Origin: Rhizopus sp. PT2906
Taxonomy: Eukaryota > Mucoromycota > Mucoromycetes > Mucorales > Rhizopodaceae
Direction: 5' to 3'
NCBI GenBank assembly: GCA_025529335.1
Contig: JAMYHX010000069.1
Span: 55,449 to 119,448 of the forward strand
DNA: 64,000 bases
Below, one piece after another: positions 35,751-47,095 of the stretch (position 1 is the first letter of the stretch; every line of letters starts with the position of its first letter). A program made the translations under genes and the position numbers. The notes under the pieces are model-generated. The model had not been told where the DNA came from, ran no database searches, and saw only the letters and a list, made by a program, of their open reading frames with translations.

Positions 35751-36387
35751 AAGCTTTGTTTCGGCATCTTAGAAGCATTTTGAGATCCGCAGGCTTCTAT
35801 TCCTAAAAAGTAAAAAGATCAAGCATTCTACACCAAGTAAAGAATTTCTGATAGAACAACAAAAGAAGGGACAGCTGCCGGTTCATCCGAAAGTTACTAA
35901 ACTCAAGAATGAAGTCTACAATAGCCAAAAAACATGGCTTAATAAAAGCAACGATTTTGTATAAAACCATCCAGGTAAAAAGTCCTTGGTGCTACGCTGA
36001 CTTATTGACTACTACATCATCTTGTTCAAATGTATTTTTATCATCTACACAAGTCATCCCCCTTCAATGATTATCCTTCATTGCTGCAAGATCAACTTCC
36101 TTGATGGTAAACTTTTTTGTATTGCTACAGATTTGCAAATGTGTATTGATTACGATATTGACTTCAAAAGCCATAGACGCGAACGATGAATCATAATGGC
36201 TGTTGAAAAAAGCTTATTAACTGGATGGTTTTGGCAATCCAGCAGTTGGTATAAAATGATCATGACATACTTGACTCTATGGGGGATATTGGCTAATGTA
36301 ATTTAATTGGTTTTTATTCAACATTTATCGCAATTTTTAAAGTTATCAGTCCTTGCAGCAAAGCTTGATATGCTTGGATGAGTCAAG

Positions 36388-36424
<37 letters not shown>

Positions 36425-37264
36425 AAAAAGCAAGAGTATTAAGACGTCTCAAAGGAAATATCCTTTTACAGTTGATCTTTAATATCTCTTGCTGCTTAAA
36501 AGACTCACTTTGCCCAATCAATGGATGGTTTCTAATAAGAGCAAAACAATGCTATTGATAATCTGTCATTTTGTTTCCCTTCAGAACGCATTTCATCTTT
36601 AGAGATGAAGAACAGTCTGCGGATTTTCTTCTCATTGCATCATTGTAAGAAAAGTAATTTTTTTTGTAACCATGGTTGCAGATAGCATGTAGCAAATGGT
36701 TTGTGCTCTTTACTTTTATAATCTATTTGTATATGGTGCTTTATTACTCGATATGTGTCATTGTATCTCTTACATAACTGCGGTCAATGACAACATTGTA
36801 AAGTCTTTTTATAAAAATGTTTATTGACGTTATGAACGTTCATTCTCGTAAAACAAAAAATAATCCAATATTTAACATATATATACGTATTACCTCAACC
36901 TGGGTATCCTCACAACTGATTATGCACTTATTGGATGATATAAGAAGAATGGCTAATTAATGCATATTGTTATTAAACTTGTTAATTGCCATGGATCAAA
37001 CACTCTTTTAATTTTTAATCTACGACAAGTAAATTACAACTTTTATTGGACCATATTGAGTAGACTCTAGATCTGGTACAAGGTCAATTACTATGAATGG
37101 AAATACTATGACGACATTATTTAGTTGTACAAGAAAAACTGAGTCTGGGCCGCAAAAATAGAAGAAAGCTTGCTTCAAAAAAAAAAAAGGATCCTTTTTC
37201 AAACACTCCCTCCTTTTTTTTTTCTCTCTTTTCAAACAGCAAAAAAAAAAAAAAACCAGCAAAT
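35358..37264. other. 1.9-kb gap with poly-A tracts and an exon relic
   Basis: This holds the Whi3-like gene's 3' end (CT/AT repeats to about 35640), an A run at about 35720-35749, the coding-like relic at 35773-35964 and a 36-base A run at 36388-36423. It ends with the promoter of the phosphatase gene, which has A- and T-rich tracts immediately before the ATG. No complete gene was found. Confidence 0.45.
35773..35964 (+). pseudogene. Start-less coding-like exon, lysine-rich
   Basis: An open frame of 63 codons begins just after an AG acceptor (CTTAG) and ends at TAA 35962-35964. It reads KHFEIRRLLFLKSKKIKHST, then EFLIEQQKKGQLPVHPKVTK. The FEIRRL-Lys-rich pattern recalls N-terminal parts of nucleolar Bud22/SRFBP1-type proteins, but that link is weak. 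No upstream exon or promoter was found and the downstream sequence is non-coding, so a fragment of a decayed gene is likely. Confidence 0.3.
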
Positions 37265-39769
37265 ATGAGCTTGACTTTTGAGTCACCTACGCACAGAGGA
37301 GGGCAAACGAATGATGCCTATTTTACTCCACTCAACGTACCTTCTCTATTATCAACCGAAAATACTTCAGGTGATCCTACTAGCAGCAATAATAATAACA
37401 ATGACGTCTCAACTGCGAATACTCCATATTATACTGCTCCAATCAATCCTATGCTTAATCAAGAGTTCCTCAATGCTATCCAAGCTCGTCATGCATCACA
37501 GCCAACAGTTCTAAGTAGCCCTTCAACTGAACAGAAAGCGCCAATGTTGAGCATGGGTTCAATAGCAAATCGCAGAATGAAATTACAACAACAACAACAA
37601 CAACAACAGCAACAGCAACAACAAAAGTCAGAAAGCGCCTCATCGCAAAGTGAACCAAAGTCACTATCCTTTATTACACCTATTGAGCCGAAACAGTTAA
37701 ATGACTTACTCATCGGCTACAAGCAAAAACCAAAATCACTGCTCATCTTGGATGTTCGTTCTTTTGTTCAATTCTCTCATTCAAGAATTCATAATTCAGT
37801 TAATGTTTCTATACCAAACACAATCCTTAAACGACCCACGTTCACGTTAGATAAGGTCTATGAAGCTATTGTCCTTGAAGGTGCAAGGGAAAAACTACGA
37901 AGCTGGCAAACAGCTGATTATATCATATTTTATGATCAACAATCTCAGCAGTTACAAGAAAATAGTGCTTGTGCTTATTTAAGCATAAAGTTGGTCAATT
38001 CAGGTTTTAAGGGAAAGTTGCATTATCTAAAAGGTATTAAATAGAGGGAATTTCCTGAAAAAGATAATAAAGTTAATTCTCATCATTAGGTGGCTTTGAT
38101 GCCTTTTCTGAACAACACAATGATCAAATCGAGTCAAATCCAACCAGTCCTACCTATGGTTCGGCTAATAACACAATGCCTATCGGACCACCTACTACTA
38201 TCGGTGGCTCTTCAGGTTTTGCCTTGAATCTCAACAGCACGGGTAGTCGACGCCCTGGTCTTCGCTTAAACAATCTACCTATGGCCACACCGAGTATAGG
38301 TCCATTTACTGCTCCTATGCCACAATTTGAAAACCAAGCGTTCAATCCCTTCTTTTCAAACATTCGACAGAATATGGAATTATCGCATGGTCCTATTCGA
38401 GAGCGATTTCCTGTGAGATTACCGCCCAAGTGTTATGTTGATCCACAAAATGAAGATCACATTCAGGTAGACAGAGCACCACGTTGCATAGCAGGTGGAC
38501 ATATGGATCCAGAACATAGCAACTGCTTTAGGGCTCCTACTTGGTTACAAAACATAATTAAAGATCAAGGGCCCAAGGTCTTAGCTGAGAGTTATGAGGT
38601 AACATGACTGCATTTTTTTTTTATTTTCTAATCTTATTCGTGTGTATTTATAGAAATTGGAACGAACAGAGCAAAGACGACTTCAAAACATCATGCACTT
38701 TCATTCAAAGCATACAAGTAATCCATCTGAGTTTCCATTTAGTATTGTCGCTGGTATTGAAATGGGCGCATTAAACAGATACACAAACATTTGGCCATAT
38801 GGTAACCTACCTCTCTTTTTGTAAATTGACCATAATCACTCATCATTCTATAGAATACACTCGAGTCAAGATTAAGGAGCATCAGAGCTCAGATTACATC
38901 AATGCTAGTTACCTTCAATATATTGATTGTGAAGATGCCATCTCAGACGCACGTCCAGAGACGGTAGATACACATTGTATAAAGGCCATGACAGATCATA
39001 AATCGAGTAGTACATCCCCTTACCGACGATACATCTCCACACAAGGTCCATTGCCTGCCACCTTCAATGATTTCTGGCAGGTAGTTTGGGAACAGGATTC
39101 CCGTGTACTGGTGATGCTGACAAAGGAAGAAGAGATGAATAAGGTAGTTTTGTATATGTGTGTGATCCAACATGCAGTTACTAAAATCTTGCCTAGATCA
39201 AATGTCATCGCTACTGGCCATCCAAGATAAACGAGCCTGTTCAATATGGTCAGGTCACAGTTACACTCGTAAGCGAAACAGTGCGTCCTGTCAAGGGTCT
39301 AGACGAATCAAATAAGAATGAAGATGATGCGATTATTGTAAGACAACTGACCCTTTCCAGGGGTGAGAGCAGCAGAACAATCAGTCACCTGCAGTATACA
39401 GGCTGGATGGACTTTGGTGTACCTGATAATCCTTTGGGCACATTACAGATTATTCAAATGGCAGACGAAGCACAAAAGCAGTATTCGGCATCAAATCAGC
39501 AAGTCGGTCCAATGATCGTTCACTGTTCTGCAGGTTGTGGTCGATCGGGGGCCTTTTGTGCCATCGATACTGTCATTTATCGATTGTGTAATACAGACTG
39601 TAATCCTAAATCAGATATCTTGCTTGAAACAATATCTCGTTTCAGAGAACAGAGATTAAGCATGGTACAAACACTAAGGCAGCTCGTTTTTTGTTATGAA
39701 GCTATCTGGTGGTGGTTACTAAATTATACACAACCATTATCAATAGATGACATGGATACCACTCTATAG
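37265..39769 (+). CDS. Rhodanese plus tyrosine-phosphatase protein (Pyp/MAPK-phosphatase type)
   Basis: Dephosphorylates phosphotyrosine, most likely on stress-MAP kinases as do Pyp1/Pyp2 and Ptp2/3. Exons are 37265-38033, 38090-38598, 38654-38801, 38854-39143 and 39197-39769 (762 residues). An N-terminal disordered part with a 14-residue Gln run is followed by a non-catalytic rhodanese (CDC25-like) domain at about 155-257 (LLILDVRSFVQFSHSRIHNS). A linker leads to the PTP domain, about 380-755: SSDYINASYLQYI, YISTQGPLPATFNDFWQVVW, and the signature VHCSAGCGRSGAF with Cys about 682 and Arg about 688. In the WPD loop the sequence is GWMDFGVPDNP, so the general-acid Asp (about 644... region 642-644) is kept but the usual Pro is Met. 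The 3' flank carries a GTAT/GTGT microsatellite. Confidence 0.92.
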
Positions 39770-39792
39770 ATATTATTCTCTTCTCAAAATAT

Positions 39793-39831
39793 ATGTGTGT
39801 ATGTGTGTGTGTATGTATGTATGTCTGTATG
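39793..39831 (+). repeat. GT/GTAT microsatellite in phosphatase 3' flank
   Basis: Alternating TGTGTATG and TATGTATG units begin about 25 bases after the phosphatase stop codon. This is simple-sequence DNA, likely length-variable between strains, and probably lies within the 3' UTR. Confidence 0.75.
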
Positions 39832-40283
39832 TTATTCTTTTCGGAATAAAAAAGTTATCATGTGTAAATCGCTATAAAGTATTTCGTTTTATAAAACATT
39901 CACCAGCTGTGAAGGTAAAAAAAATGGCATTGATAGGGAAGAGAGTATGAGTTTTTGGCATGATAAACTCTCTTTAGAATTGTGCTTCTCTTCTACCAAA
40001 CGCCTATAGGCTCTCCAAGGATGGTTAGGCTAATTGTAACGATGATTGGCATACCTATTCTTCTCTCTACTCAAATGATGGACAAGCTCAAGGCAACCAA
40101 TGCGAACCTAACATAATCACGCTTTAATACAAGAAAAAGGATTTCGAGATACGAAATAGCCACCCCCTTTCAAAGATTCTTTGTGATGAATCAAATCATA
40201 CTCATGGTTTAAAAGAGTGACACCTTATTCGCAAACTGATAGAAAAAAGACAAGAAATGATGAAAGAAACACAATAGAAGCGA

Positions 40284-40350
40284 TTCTGGAATACCATTTT
40301 ATGAGAAAATTGAATATGAATTCTGTTCTGGAATAACCTCGATTCTAGAA
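40284..40350. promoter_or_regulatory. Cluster of three heat-shock-element-like inverted repeats
   Basis: TTCTGGAA occurs at 40284-40291 and 40326-40333, and TTCTAGAA at 40343-40350. All fit the nTTCnnGAAn core bound by heat-shock factor, and a further GAATTC lies just before the second. About 100 bases downstream is a TATAAAA motif (40452-40458). The spacing resembles a heat-inducible promoter reading to the right, although no annotated gene starts there. Confidence 0.45.
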
Positions 40351-40525
40351 CGCTACACCTACCCACCAAGGAGTGTGACAGAAGGGGGGCCAGGCTGCAA
40401 TCTTTCCGTGTTTACAAAGTCTTGAAATACTTACATTATAAAGACGAGGATTTATAAAAGAGAGAAGCAAGAAAAGTGAGTAAAATTATAAAGAGATTAT
40501 TAATATCTTACCAAAGGTGCATTAA

Positions 40526-40702
40526 ATAGGGCTGGCGATAACCAACCCGGAGGAGAGGAAGAGCATAATAGAAAGTCGACGGGACAAAGCTGGTAAGAAC
40601 CAAGCTATCCACAGCTACCACCGGGTTATTTTCGATGGGCAATATAAATACTACATATCAATTTCTTGCAAGAGTAAAGAATATACCATACCTTGGGGCT
40701 AA
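40526..40702 (+). pseudogene. Orphan open frame, 58 codons, GC-richer, no Met
   Basis: The frame opens after a TAA and runs to TAA 40700-40702 reading IGLAITNPEERKSIIESRRD, then KAGKNQAIHSYHRVIFDGQY and an ending SKEYTIPWG. Charged and aromatic residues are distributed as in a folded protein. There is no ATG in frame near the start. It lies about 70 bases downstream of the TATA-like motif, so it may be a relic or the body of a transcript whose first exon I cannot identify. The family is unknown. Confidence 0.3.
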
Positions 40703-41116
40703 CTGGGGAATAGCTGGTCTTACGTTTTAATCCAGAGAAGAAAAGAGCATAAAGAAAGAAAAAACCAAAGTCAAAGACTATTTATAGTAAATACCTCGTA
40801 ATTGATCAATTACTTGTAATAAAACGTTGACCACATTGTAAAAATCATCTTGGTTTACATTGTTTTTTTTTTCCAAAAGATGAAGATCTATAAGCTTTAT
40901 TTCATTTATTTTATATATGAGTATATGTTGTCAATAAAGAAAAGGCTGAGAACAACCATTACTTGAGTGTAATTAAGTTGGTATGAAAAAAAGGAATGTA
41001 TATAAAAGCTGTCAATACATGTTTGTAAAATAAGGAAATGTTTTGTAACAAATAAATAAGGTATACAATATAAATATATATATAAGAGTTGGTAAATGCT
41101 TGAAATTTTATCTTTG

Positions 41117-42835
41117 CTATGCGCTTGTAGTTGATGACTGAGTGTTGAGCCGAATGACACGTCGCTTTGGTTTCTTTTTAGACTTTGATTTTACATCGAC
41201 TTTAACTGTGTGCGGTAAGGAACGGTAAGTGAAGTGATCTATTGTATGTGTAAAAGGTGATATGGTATGATGTATATTTGTCAACTGGGCCAGCTTTGCC
41301 GCAACTGTATTCTCTTTGGGATTCAACACGATATCCTCATCCATTGGCATCATTGTCAATGTATTCTCCTTATCTCTTGCCGAATGAGTTTCCAGTCCTT
41401 CTGTAATATACCACGGCGCATCCACATCATCTGCATACATCTCTGCAGCAATCATCGAGTTCACAGATGACTCATCATAATAATCTTCATAGGAACATTC
41501 ATCTTCTCCCACCTTGTTCGTTTGTGAGTCACCAAAATCGGAATAAGGCGGCGTCTTTAGTGCTGCAAATCGGCTGCTGTAGAGTTCATTTAGTGTCGAC
41601 AGGTTGGCTGCTGTGACAGGAATGCCCTTGTTGCTTCCAAACGGCTGTCCTTCCAAGCTGACTGTCTCGGGTGATGTCGAAAGCAGCTCGGCTTGGTTCA
41701 TATTCTCGCCAGATGCTTCATTCATAAAATATAAATCACTAAAACTACTGTACGTTTGTCTATTGTAAGATCGTCTAAAGGGATTCGTCAGCGGTGACAG
41801 CGGTACATCCTGGCTGTATGAAAAGGAGGAAAGGAACCGAGGAGGCGCATATGAAGTAGGTGTGGATGGAGTGTCAAGGTCCGGCATCGATAAAGCATCA
41901 AAATGCTTTCGGTTATTTGTTGGAGACGGATTGGCTGAAGCCGATGTTCCTGGTGTAGTCGTAGTGGTTCTGTTCATGACACTGACAGACGCTGATGACA
42001 TCGTGTTGCTACGTCGAATTCCTGGGTCAGAAAAGACTGATCGGGTGTTTTTAGCATTCTTTTTCATGATCTGGAGTCTTTGTGTCTGCAACCATTCTTC
42101 TTGTTCACGTTTTGCTTGTTTCTCTTGCTCTTTTTGAATATGACGTAAACTTAGATTATGTATCATAACAGGCAAGTCTTCTTGAAACAAATTTCTTAAT
42201 TGGTTTTCAATTTCGCGTTGTAAGAATGATCGAACACTCGTAATGCTATCAAAGGTTGAACTCACAACAATGCTTTCGAGGGGATCATTTTTAAACACGA
42301 GCGTGATGCCCTTCGTCTTGGACACTACAAGCACAATGATTCCTCTCAGTTTAAGGTCGCTAATCCTTAATAACATGGGTACAATAAGTGGTTGATCTGC
42401 TGCCAATACAGTCGGCCGAGTATGTCGGGGTAAATCGGATTCGTTTGCATGCATTGGATTGGCCTAAGGTATCAAAGAGGTTATTACCAGGTTTTTTTAT
42501 ATATTAATTCATTCATACCTGAACTTTTGTCTGTATAACAATATAGGCATCACCACAATAAGTCAACTTGAATATGCCTCGAAACTTATCGGTTGAAAGT
42601 TCTCCTATTTCTAGTATTTCCAATTCGGGTGCCTATGATGATAACTATAAGAATAACAATAATGGCTAATCCTATTTTATAGGCTTACAGTTGTTCCCAT
42701 ATTTAACTCTTTAACAGAAATATAATCGACAATGTTTTTTGGTTTATTTCCTTTATTCAAAGCAGCTTCTAATTGTGAGCGTGCTTCTTTGTAGAATTCA
42801 GCATCGAACTCTGGCCAATTAAACTTGAAGGCCAT
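41117..42835 (-). CDS. MDM34: MDM34, ERMES complex subunit
   Basis: Mitochondrial outer-membrane member of the ER-mitochondria encounter structure, with a lipid-transferring SMP domain. Exons are 42835-42689, 42632-42519 and 42463-41117 (535 residues). The start MAFKFNWPEFDAEFYKEAR is the family hallmark. The SMP region (residues 1 to about 195) continues with PELEILEIGELSTDKFRGIF, KLTYCGDAYIVIQTKVQANP, then after a short insert PMLLRISDLKLRGIIVLVVS, KGITLVFKNDPLESIVVSST and FLQREIENQLRNLFQEDLP. The remaining 340 residues are disordered, Ser/Thr-rich, with a basic end (KSKKKPKRRVIRL), as in other fungal Mdm34. Its partners Mmm1, Mdm10 and Mdm12 are not in the window. Confidence 0.94.
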
Positions 42836-43867
42836 TGGGATCTTTTAATAAGGTCAATGTAAGTAAAGGTAGAAAAGGTGGTTGACAAAAAAAAAAGTTG
42901 CAAAATTTCGACAGACAGAAAGGAATAGTAAGAGAGTGAGAGAGTAAGTGATAATAAAACTTTTTTGTTATTTTTTTGCGGGGTCCGCCTTAACTCTAAA
43001 GTTGCGTCACGCAAGCCCTTTCTTGATAAAAAGAGACGGAAGAAATCGGGGTCTGTGCTTTTTATTTATAATCTTGCATGCACTGTTTTTATATCCATTG
43101 AAATTAAAATAAGGGTTTCTATAGTGACAGCTGATTAATTGCTTATAGGTTATCACAATGTATTGGCCTGCTTTTCGAACAAATAATGCATGCTTTAGTA
43201 AATGTCTAAGGAGAGCTTGTGTTACAGAACGTGTCACACATTGTTACAAAGACGACAAGAACCAAAAAAAGTGGCAAGTTTTTGTTTTCAAAAATGGGAT
43301 CATCACGTAGCATGATCTAATGATCAAAAGCATTTTTTATATGTAACCAAAGTTCAAGTTTATTAGTGTCACGAGAGCTCAATTGCTTGAATGGGGGTTT
43401 TTTTTTGGAGGGTTTTAAAATTTCATTTAACGTCCAATAGACAACAAGGGAAGAGGTGGTGCCTGTGGAGCAGTAGGAGAAGACGTAAGAATTGAAGGTC
43501 ACTGAAGAACAAGTTGTTGAAGTCACTTGCAACAACAACGGTAAAAGAAGAGACACAAGATATAGATGATCGGCAGTATTACATTTACGTACACCGAAAG
43601 AGAATAACTCGGCCATCACACATAATCCATTGACTTTAGGGGGAGATGACTCTTTATCATGGAAAAAAAAAATGGTTAAAAACGTATAAAATCATTATTT
43701 TGACCTTGGGTTTACCGACTACATGTACAGCAACCATCATTTCAATGCTTCACTTGTGAGTAGTATTCTTACAGAGTTTAATCAAGCTCAAATAACCTTT
43801 TTTTTTTTTTGTAGAAATAAAATTTTATTAAGGTGTACTGAGGAACGAATTACGCACTAAAATTAGT

Positions 43868-44050
43868 TTAGCTCCAGACGTCCATTGAGGAGGGACCCAG
43901 AGCTGACGAGACTGCTACGACCACTATCGAAGGCACAAAAGGTTGCTCGTTGACCACATGGTTCCAGTGGTGACACCAGATGTATAGAAGAGAACAGGCC
44001 AAAAGCAACGGCATTCTTTTGAGCTTTTGCGTTTGCCAAACATGGACCAT
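43868..44050 (-). CDS. Possible short membrane-protein exon
   Basis: A 60-codon frame reads MVHVWQTQKLKRMPLLLACS, then LLYIWCHHWNHVVNEQPFVP and a Ser/Val-rich end SALGPSSMDVWS. The mix of a hydrophobic helix and Trp/His-rich turn looks protein-like. A possible upstream exon (IQILHHTK/TTPHEDCIQ frame near 44085-44125) follows a TTTCAG acceptor, but I could not build a convincing start. The family is unknown. Confidence 0.25.
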   Translation of the reverse strand: MVHVWQTQKLKRMPLLLACSLLYIWCHHWNHVVNEQPFVPSIVVVAVSSALGPSSMDVWS

Positions 44051-45129
44051 GGGCGTAACAAAAAGCTTTCTTTACTGTTGGATGCAGTCTTCGTGTGGTG
44101 TAGTATCTGAAACGAGTTAATATGTTGACTCCATTTCAAAGAAAATAGCTCTCTTTGTTTTATGATTTAAACAAACTTTTAGTATAAAGATCTAGAAAGG
44201 GTTCAAAACACGCAATACCAGGTACCTTTTGTGGTATTTATGTAGCTTGTAAAACAGCAAAGAGCTAATCACTAATAACTACAAGATTGAAAGAAGAACT
44301 AATAAATGTGGGAAGGTCCTTTACTTATATGATCTGACAACAAACTGATAATACCTGATGTAATCTTGTTCACTTAGATCCAACTGATAGATACCGTATG
44401 CGCAAACACGTTACCTTTTACAATGCCTGACATTCTCTTTATTCTCAATTGGACACTCTGAAGCCCCTCGCTACTTTGTTTTTCTCTTGATAACAGCTTG
44501 GCCCACTACTATAACGCTGGTTATTCTTTCACCTTTGGAACATCCGTGTAGTTTATGCAATGGAGATGTTGTCAAAATTCAACAAACGTTGTAATAAAAA
44601 TATGACTTTTGGACAGCAAGATGCGTTTGATCACATGTGCTACTGCCTTTTTATATTTATGTTTAATCCATTCTACTGGTTGCCTTATTATCAAAAGTTT
44701 TATCATCTGCAGGTAAGCTACTATTAGCTTAGTATGTGTCAAATCGTACTAATGTAAAAACAAGTCTGAATATATAAGCTACGGATAATACTAGAACACT
44801 CCAATAGTGCCCTTTTACAGTGTCCTTTATCTTTATTTTTTAGTATATGGGCAACACAATGAAATGTTAACAAGATCCTGCTTTGCTTACCAATCTGATA
44901 AATACCCAACAAACAGTAATAAATGATCAAGGTCAGATGCTCCTTTTTATATACATATCTCTGCATTCGCACTAAAGGTATCCGATCCCTCCCTTGATGA
45001 TGCCAATATGCACTCTATCGCTTTTCTTGTATCTGCTTTCTGAATCTGTTAATTTAATCTAAACTTTACTAACGTCTATAAAAAGGGAGTCTCAATTCAT
45101 TTTGCATACATCCTAAAAGCATACAAGAA

Positions 45130-45522
45130 ATGCAAATGCGACTTTTGACATTCGCTCTCTTTGCTACTACTTTTTTTTACAACATATGGCTATTCTGGCT
45201 TGATAGAATAAGAAAGTAAAATCTATCAAATCCCACTGTCGATTTTAGTATCCTTACTTATATTGAGCTTTGAAAATAGCAATGTATTTATCATCTACCA
45301 TACTCTTCCTGTGCCAACCTCTGTTCAATAGCAGTGGCCATTTTGTTAGGAGTAAAACTAAATGTTTTTGCAGGTATACAAAATATCGCTACATCAGACA
45401 GATTCTTTTTCGATATTATCAATCAATTCGCTTGTATAACAACTTTAATAAAAACAAGATAAAAAACGTTATATATTATCTTTTCCAGGCAAATAGTTGT
45501 TTACACAAGATAAAATAGAACG
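45130..45522 (+). CDS. Possible small TATA-driven gene, hydrophobic N-terminus
   Basis: A TCTATAAAAAGGG box at 45076-45088 precedes an ATG at 45130 (MQMRLLTFALFATTFFYNIW), which looks like a signal peptide or membrane anchor and reaches a stop 29 codons later. A downstream frame at about 45280-45460 reads QCIYHLPYSSCANLCSIAVA with several Cys and could be a second exon, though the join is unproven. It may be a small secreted or membrane peptide, or chance. Confidence 0.25.
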
Positions 45523-45657
45523 CGATATCAATTTTCACACGCATTTACAAAGTATGAGCATTTTTAAAGCAAAATCAATGTTTATTCAAAGATAAAATGA
45601 TTTTTTTATAGAGAATGGCAAGGGAAGATGAGAATATCCTTTAGTCGTTTGTTGATT

Positions 45658-46793
45658 TTACTTGAATTCTCTGAACTGGTTACGGTTCTTGTGGAAGTAA
45701 TCCTTTACAGAACGAGGCTCAATCTCTAGTACTTCCTTGAGGTCATTGGTATGAATTTCTTGCTTTCCATCATTAGCCATACGCCAGTATTCAAGTATTA
45801 ATTCAATAAGATGATCATTAAGATATCTACCAATAGGGTAAGACCAAGGTCCATCTTGATCCCACTTGGGTTCCTTTTCATGCTTAGGTTCTTCTCTGAA
45901 ACGTTCATCGTCTTTCATCTTTTGGAGATACTGTCTCATCTCGTCGTCAGAGATGCGCTTGTAACGAAGCTCCTGGGATCCTAAGCCTTCACCGATTTCA
46001 CGAGTAATTTCCTTGGACGACATCACACGTTGAGGTGTGAACTGATAGAGTTGCTTCTTACCAGTAGAACCAATGGTTCTTCCTCGCTTCTCATGTTCCT
46101 TGAGAGCCAAGTTATAGATAGCATTTACCCAGTCATTAAGGTCAATACAGCCCCACTTGGCATCTTCCTTTACAGGGAGGGCGAGGATACCTTCACCTTC
46201 GATTTGAGGAGCCATAAAGTAGAACATTTGGTTAAAGAGGCAGATACGGACGATACAGTGGTTATTGCCAAATTGTTCCTTGACCATCTTTTCGATTTGA
46301 TGGTATTGAGCAAGATGACGGTATTTTTGTTCTTCACCAGAACTGTGCTCACTAGCGCGGTCACAGCCAACACTATTGCAATGAACAAAGATTAGACTAG
46401 GAGTATATCTAATGCTAATTTATCTTACACCGAATGCATGCTAATATGTTCAACGCCCTGATGCTTAGCAGCCTTGATCACGCATTGGGCTTCTTCGACA
46501 CATTCTCTGGAGTGTTCAGGAATAAGGCAGACGTGGGCGGCATCCTTCATCATTTCACGCAGCTTGTTTTCATCACGATAGTCAACCTTGACTACTTCAG
46601 CACCCATTTCTTTGAGAAGACGCATTCTATGGCTTTCTTTGTCACGGCAGAGGACACGAAGTTTGCACTCATTGGCAAATCTGTCTTCACGTTTTTTCAT
46701 AGCACAGAGGATACGGTAAGAGGAGATATAACCAGGGTAAGAGTCACCATTGGTAACAACACAAAGATTTCGAGAGTTAATACTTGAAGACAT
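45658..46793 (-). CDS. NmrA-like family protein
   Basis: NmrA/HSCARG-type member of the atypical short-chain dehydrogenase superfamily, usually a redox sensor binding NAD(P) rather than an enzyme. Exons are 46793-46429 and 46372-45658 (359 residues). The Rossmann-like order is visible: strand LCVVTNG, then ECKLRVLCRD, AEVVKVDYRDENKLREMMKD, AHVCLIPEHSRECVEEAQCV and VEHISMHSVVGCD. The nucleotide-binding turn reads TNGDSYPGYISS instead of the usual GxxGxxG, so cofactor binding may be altered or lost. A middle block ALPVKEDAKWGCIDLNDWVN is typical. The C-terminal 100 residues are charged and helical. Upstream lies uS8m with 302 bases between coding regions, in which I see only AT-rich sequence. 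Confidence 0.85.
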
Positions 46794-47095
46794 GTTTGAA
46801 TAATGAAGTGAAGGCAAAACAGATAGAAATGTGTTGCTCCTTTTATATCTTTTTCCACTGATGTTTATGCAAGTTAAAAACAAGAATAAAATACTTGCTG
46901 ATGCATTATCATTTCTTGTTATTACCCATGACACAGAGTCAGTGTCTAGTGTTTGATTTACGCAATATAACGCAAGGCAGGTTCCCCCCTTTTTATCAAG
47001 TATAAAAAAAAGATCTATTTTATTCCAGTAAAATGAACAAGTATGATACAACAAAAAGAGTTTATGCTTTAACAGCAAATGGGAGAACTTGTTTT

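Larger units (their letters stand above)
39832..41116. other. Convergent gap with HSE cluster, TATA box and orphan frame
   Basis: Between two 3' ends (phosphatase and MDM34) one would expect only UTR sequence. Instead it holds three TTCTnGAA heat-shock-type elements (40284-40350), a TTTATAAAAG TATA-like motif near 40451 and a GC-richer block at 40526-40740 containing an open frame. The parts are listed separately. Confidence 0.5.
42836..45657. other. 2.8-kb gap with only weak coding candidates
   Basis: This lies between the MDM34 start and the NmrA-like gene's 3' end. It is AT-rich with frequent stops. Candidate small frames at 43868-44050 (minus) and 45130-45522 (plus) are listed separately. 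A minus-strand frame at 43317-43619 is hydrophobic and Ser/Thr-rich but has no recognisable feature and was left out. No RNA gene was recognised. Confidence 0.45.

Noticed and set aside
37476..37713. Poly-Val and poly-Cys frames on the minus strand
   Set aside because: Shadows of the Gln codon repeat of the phosphatase gene.
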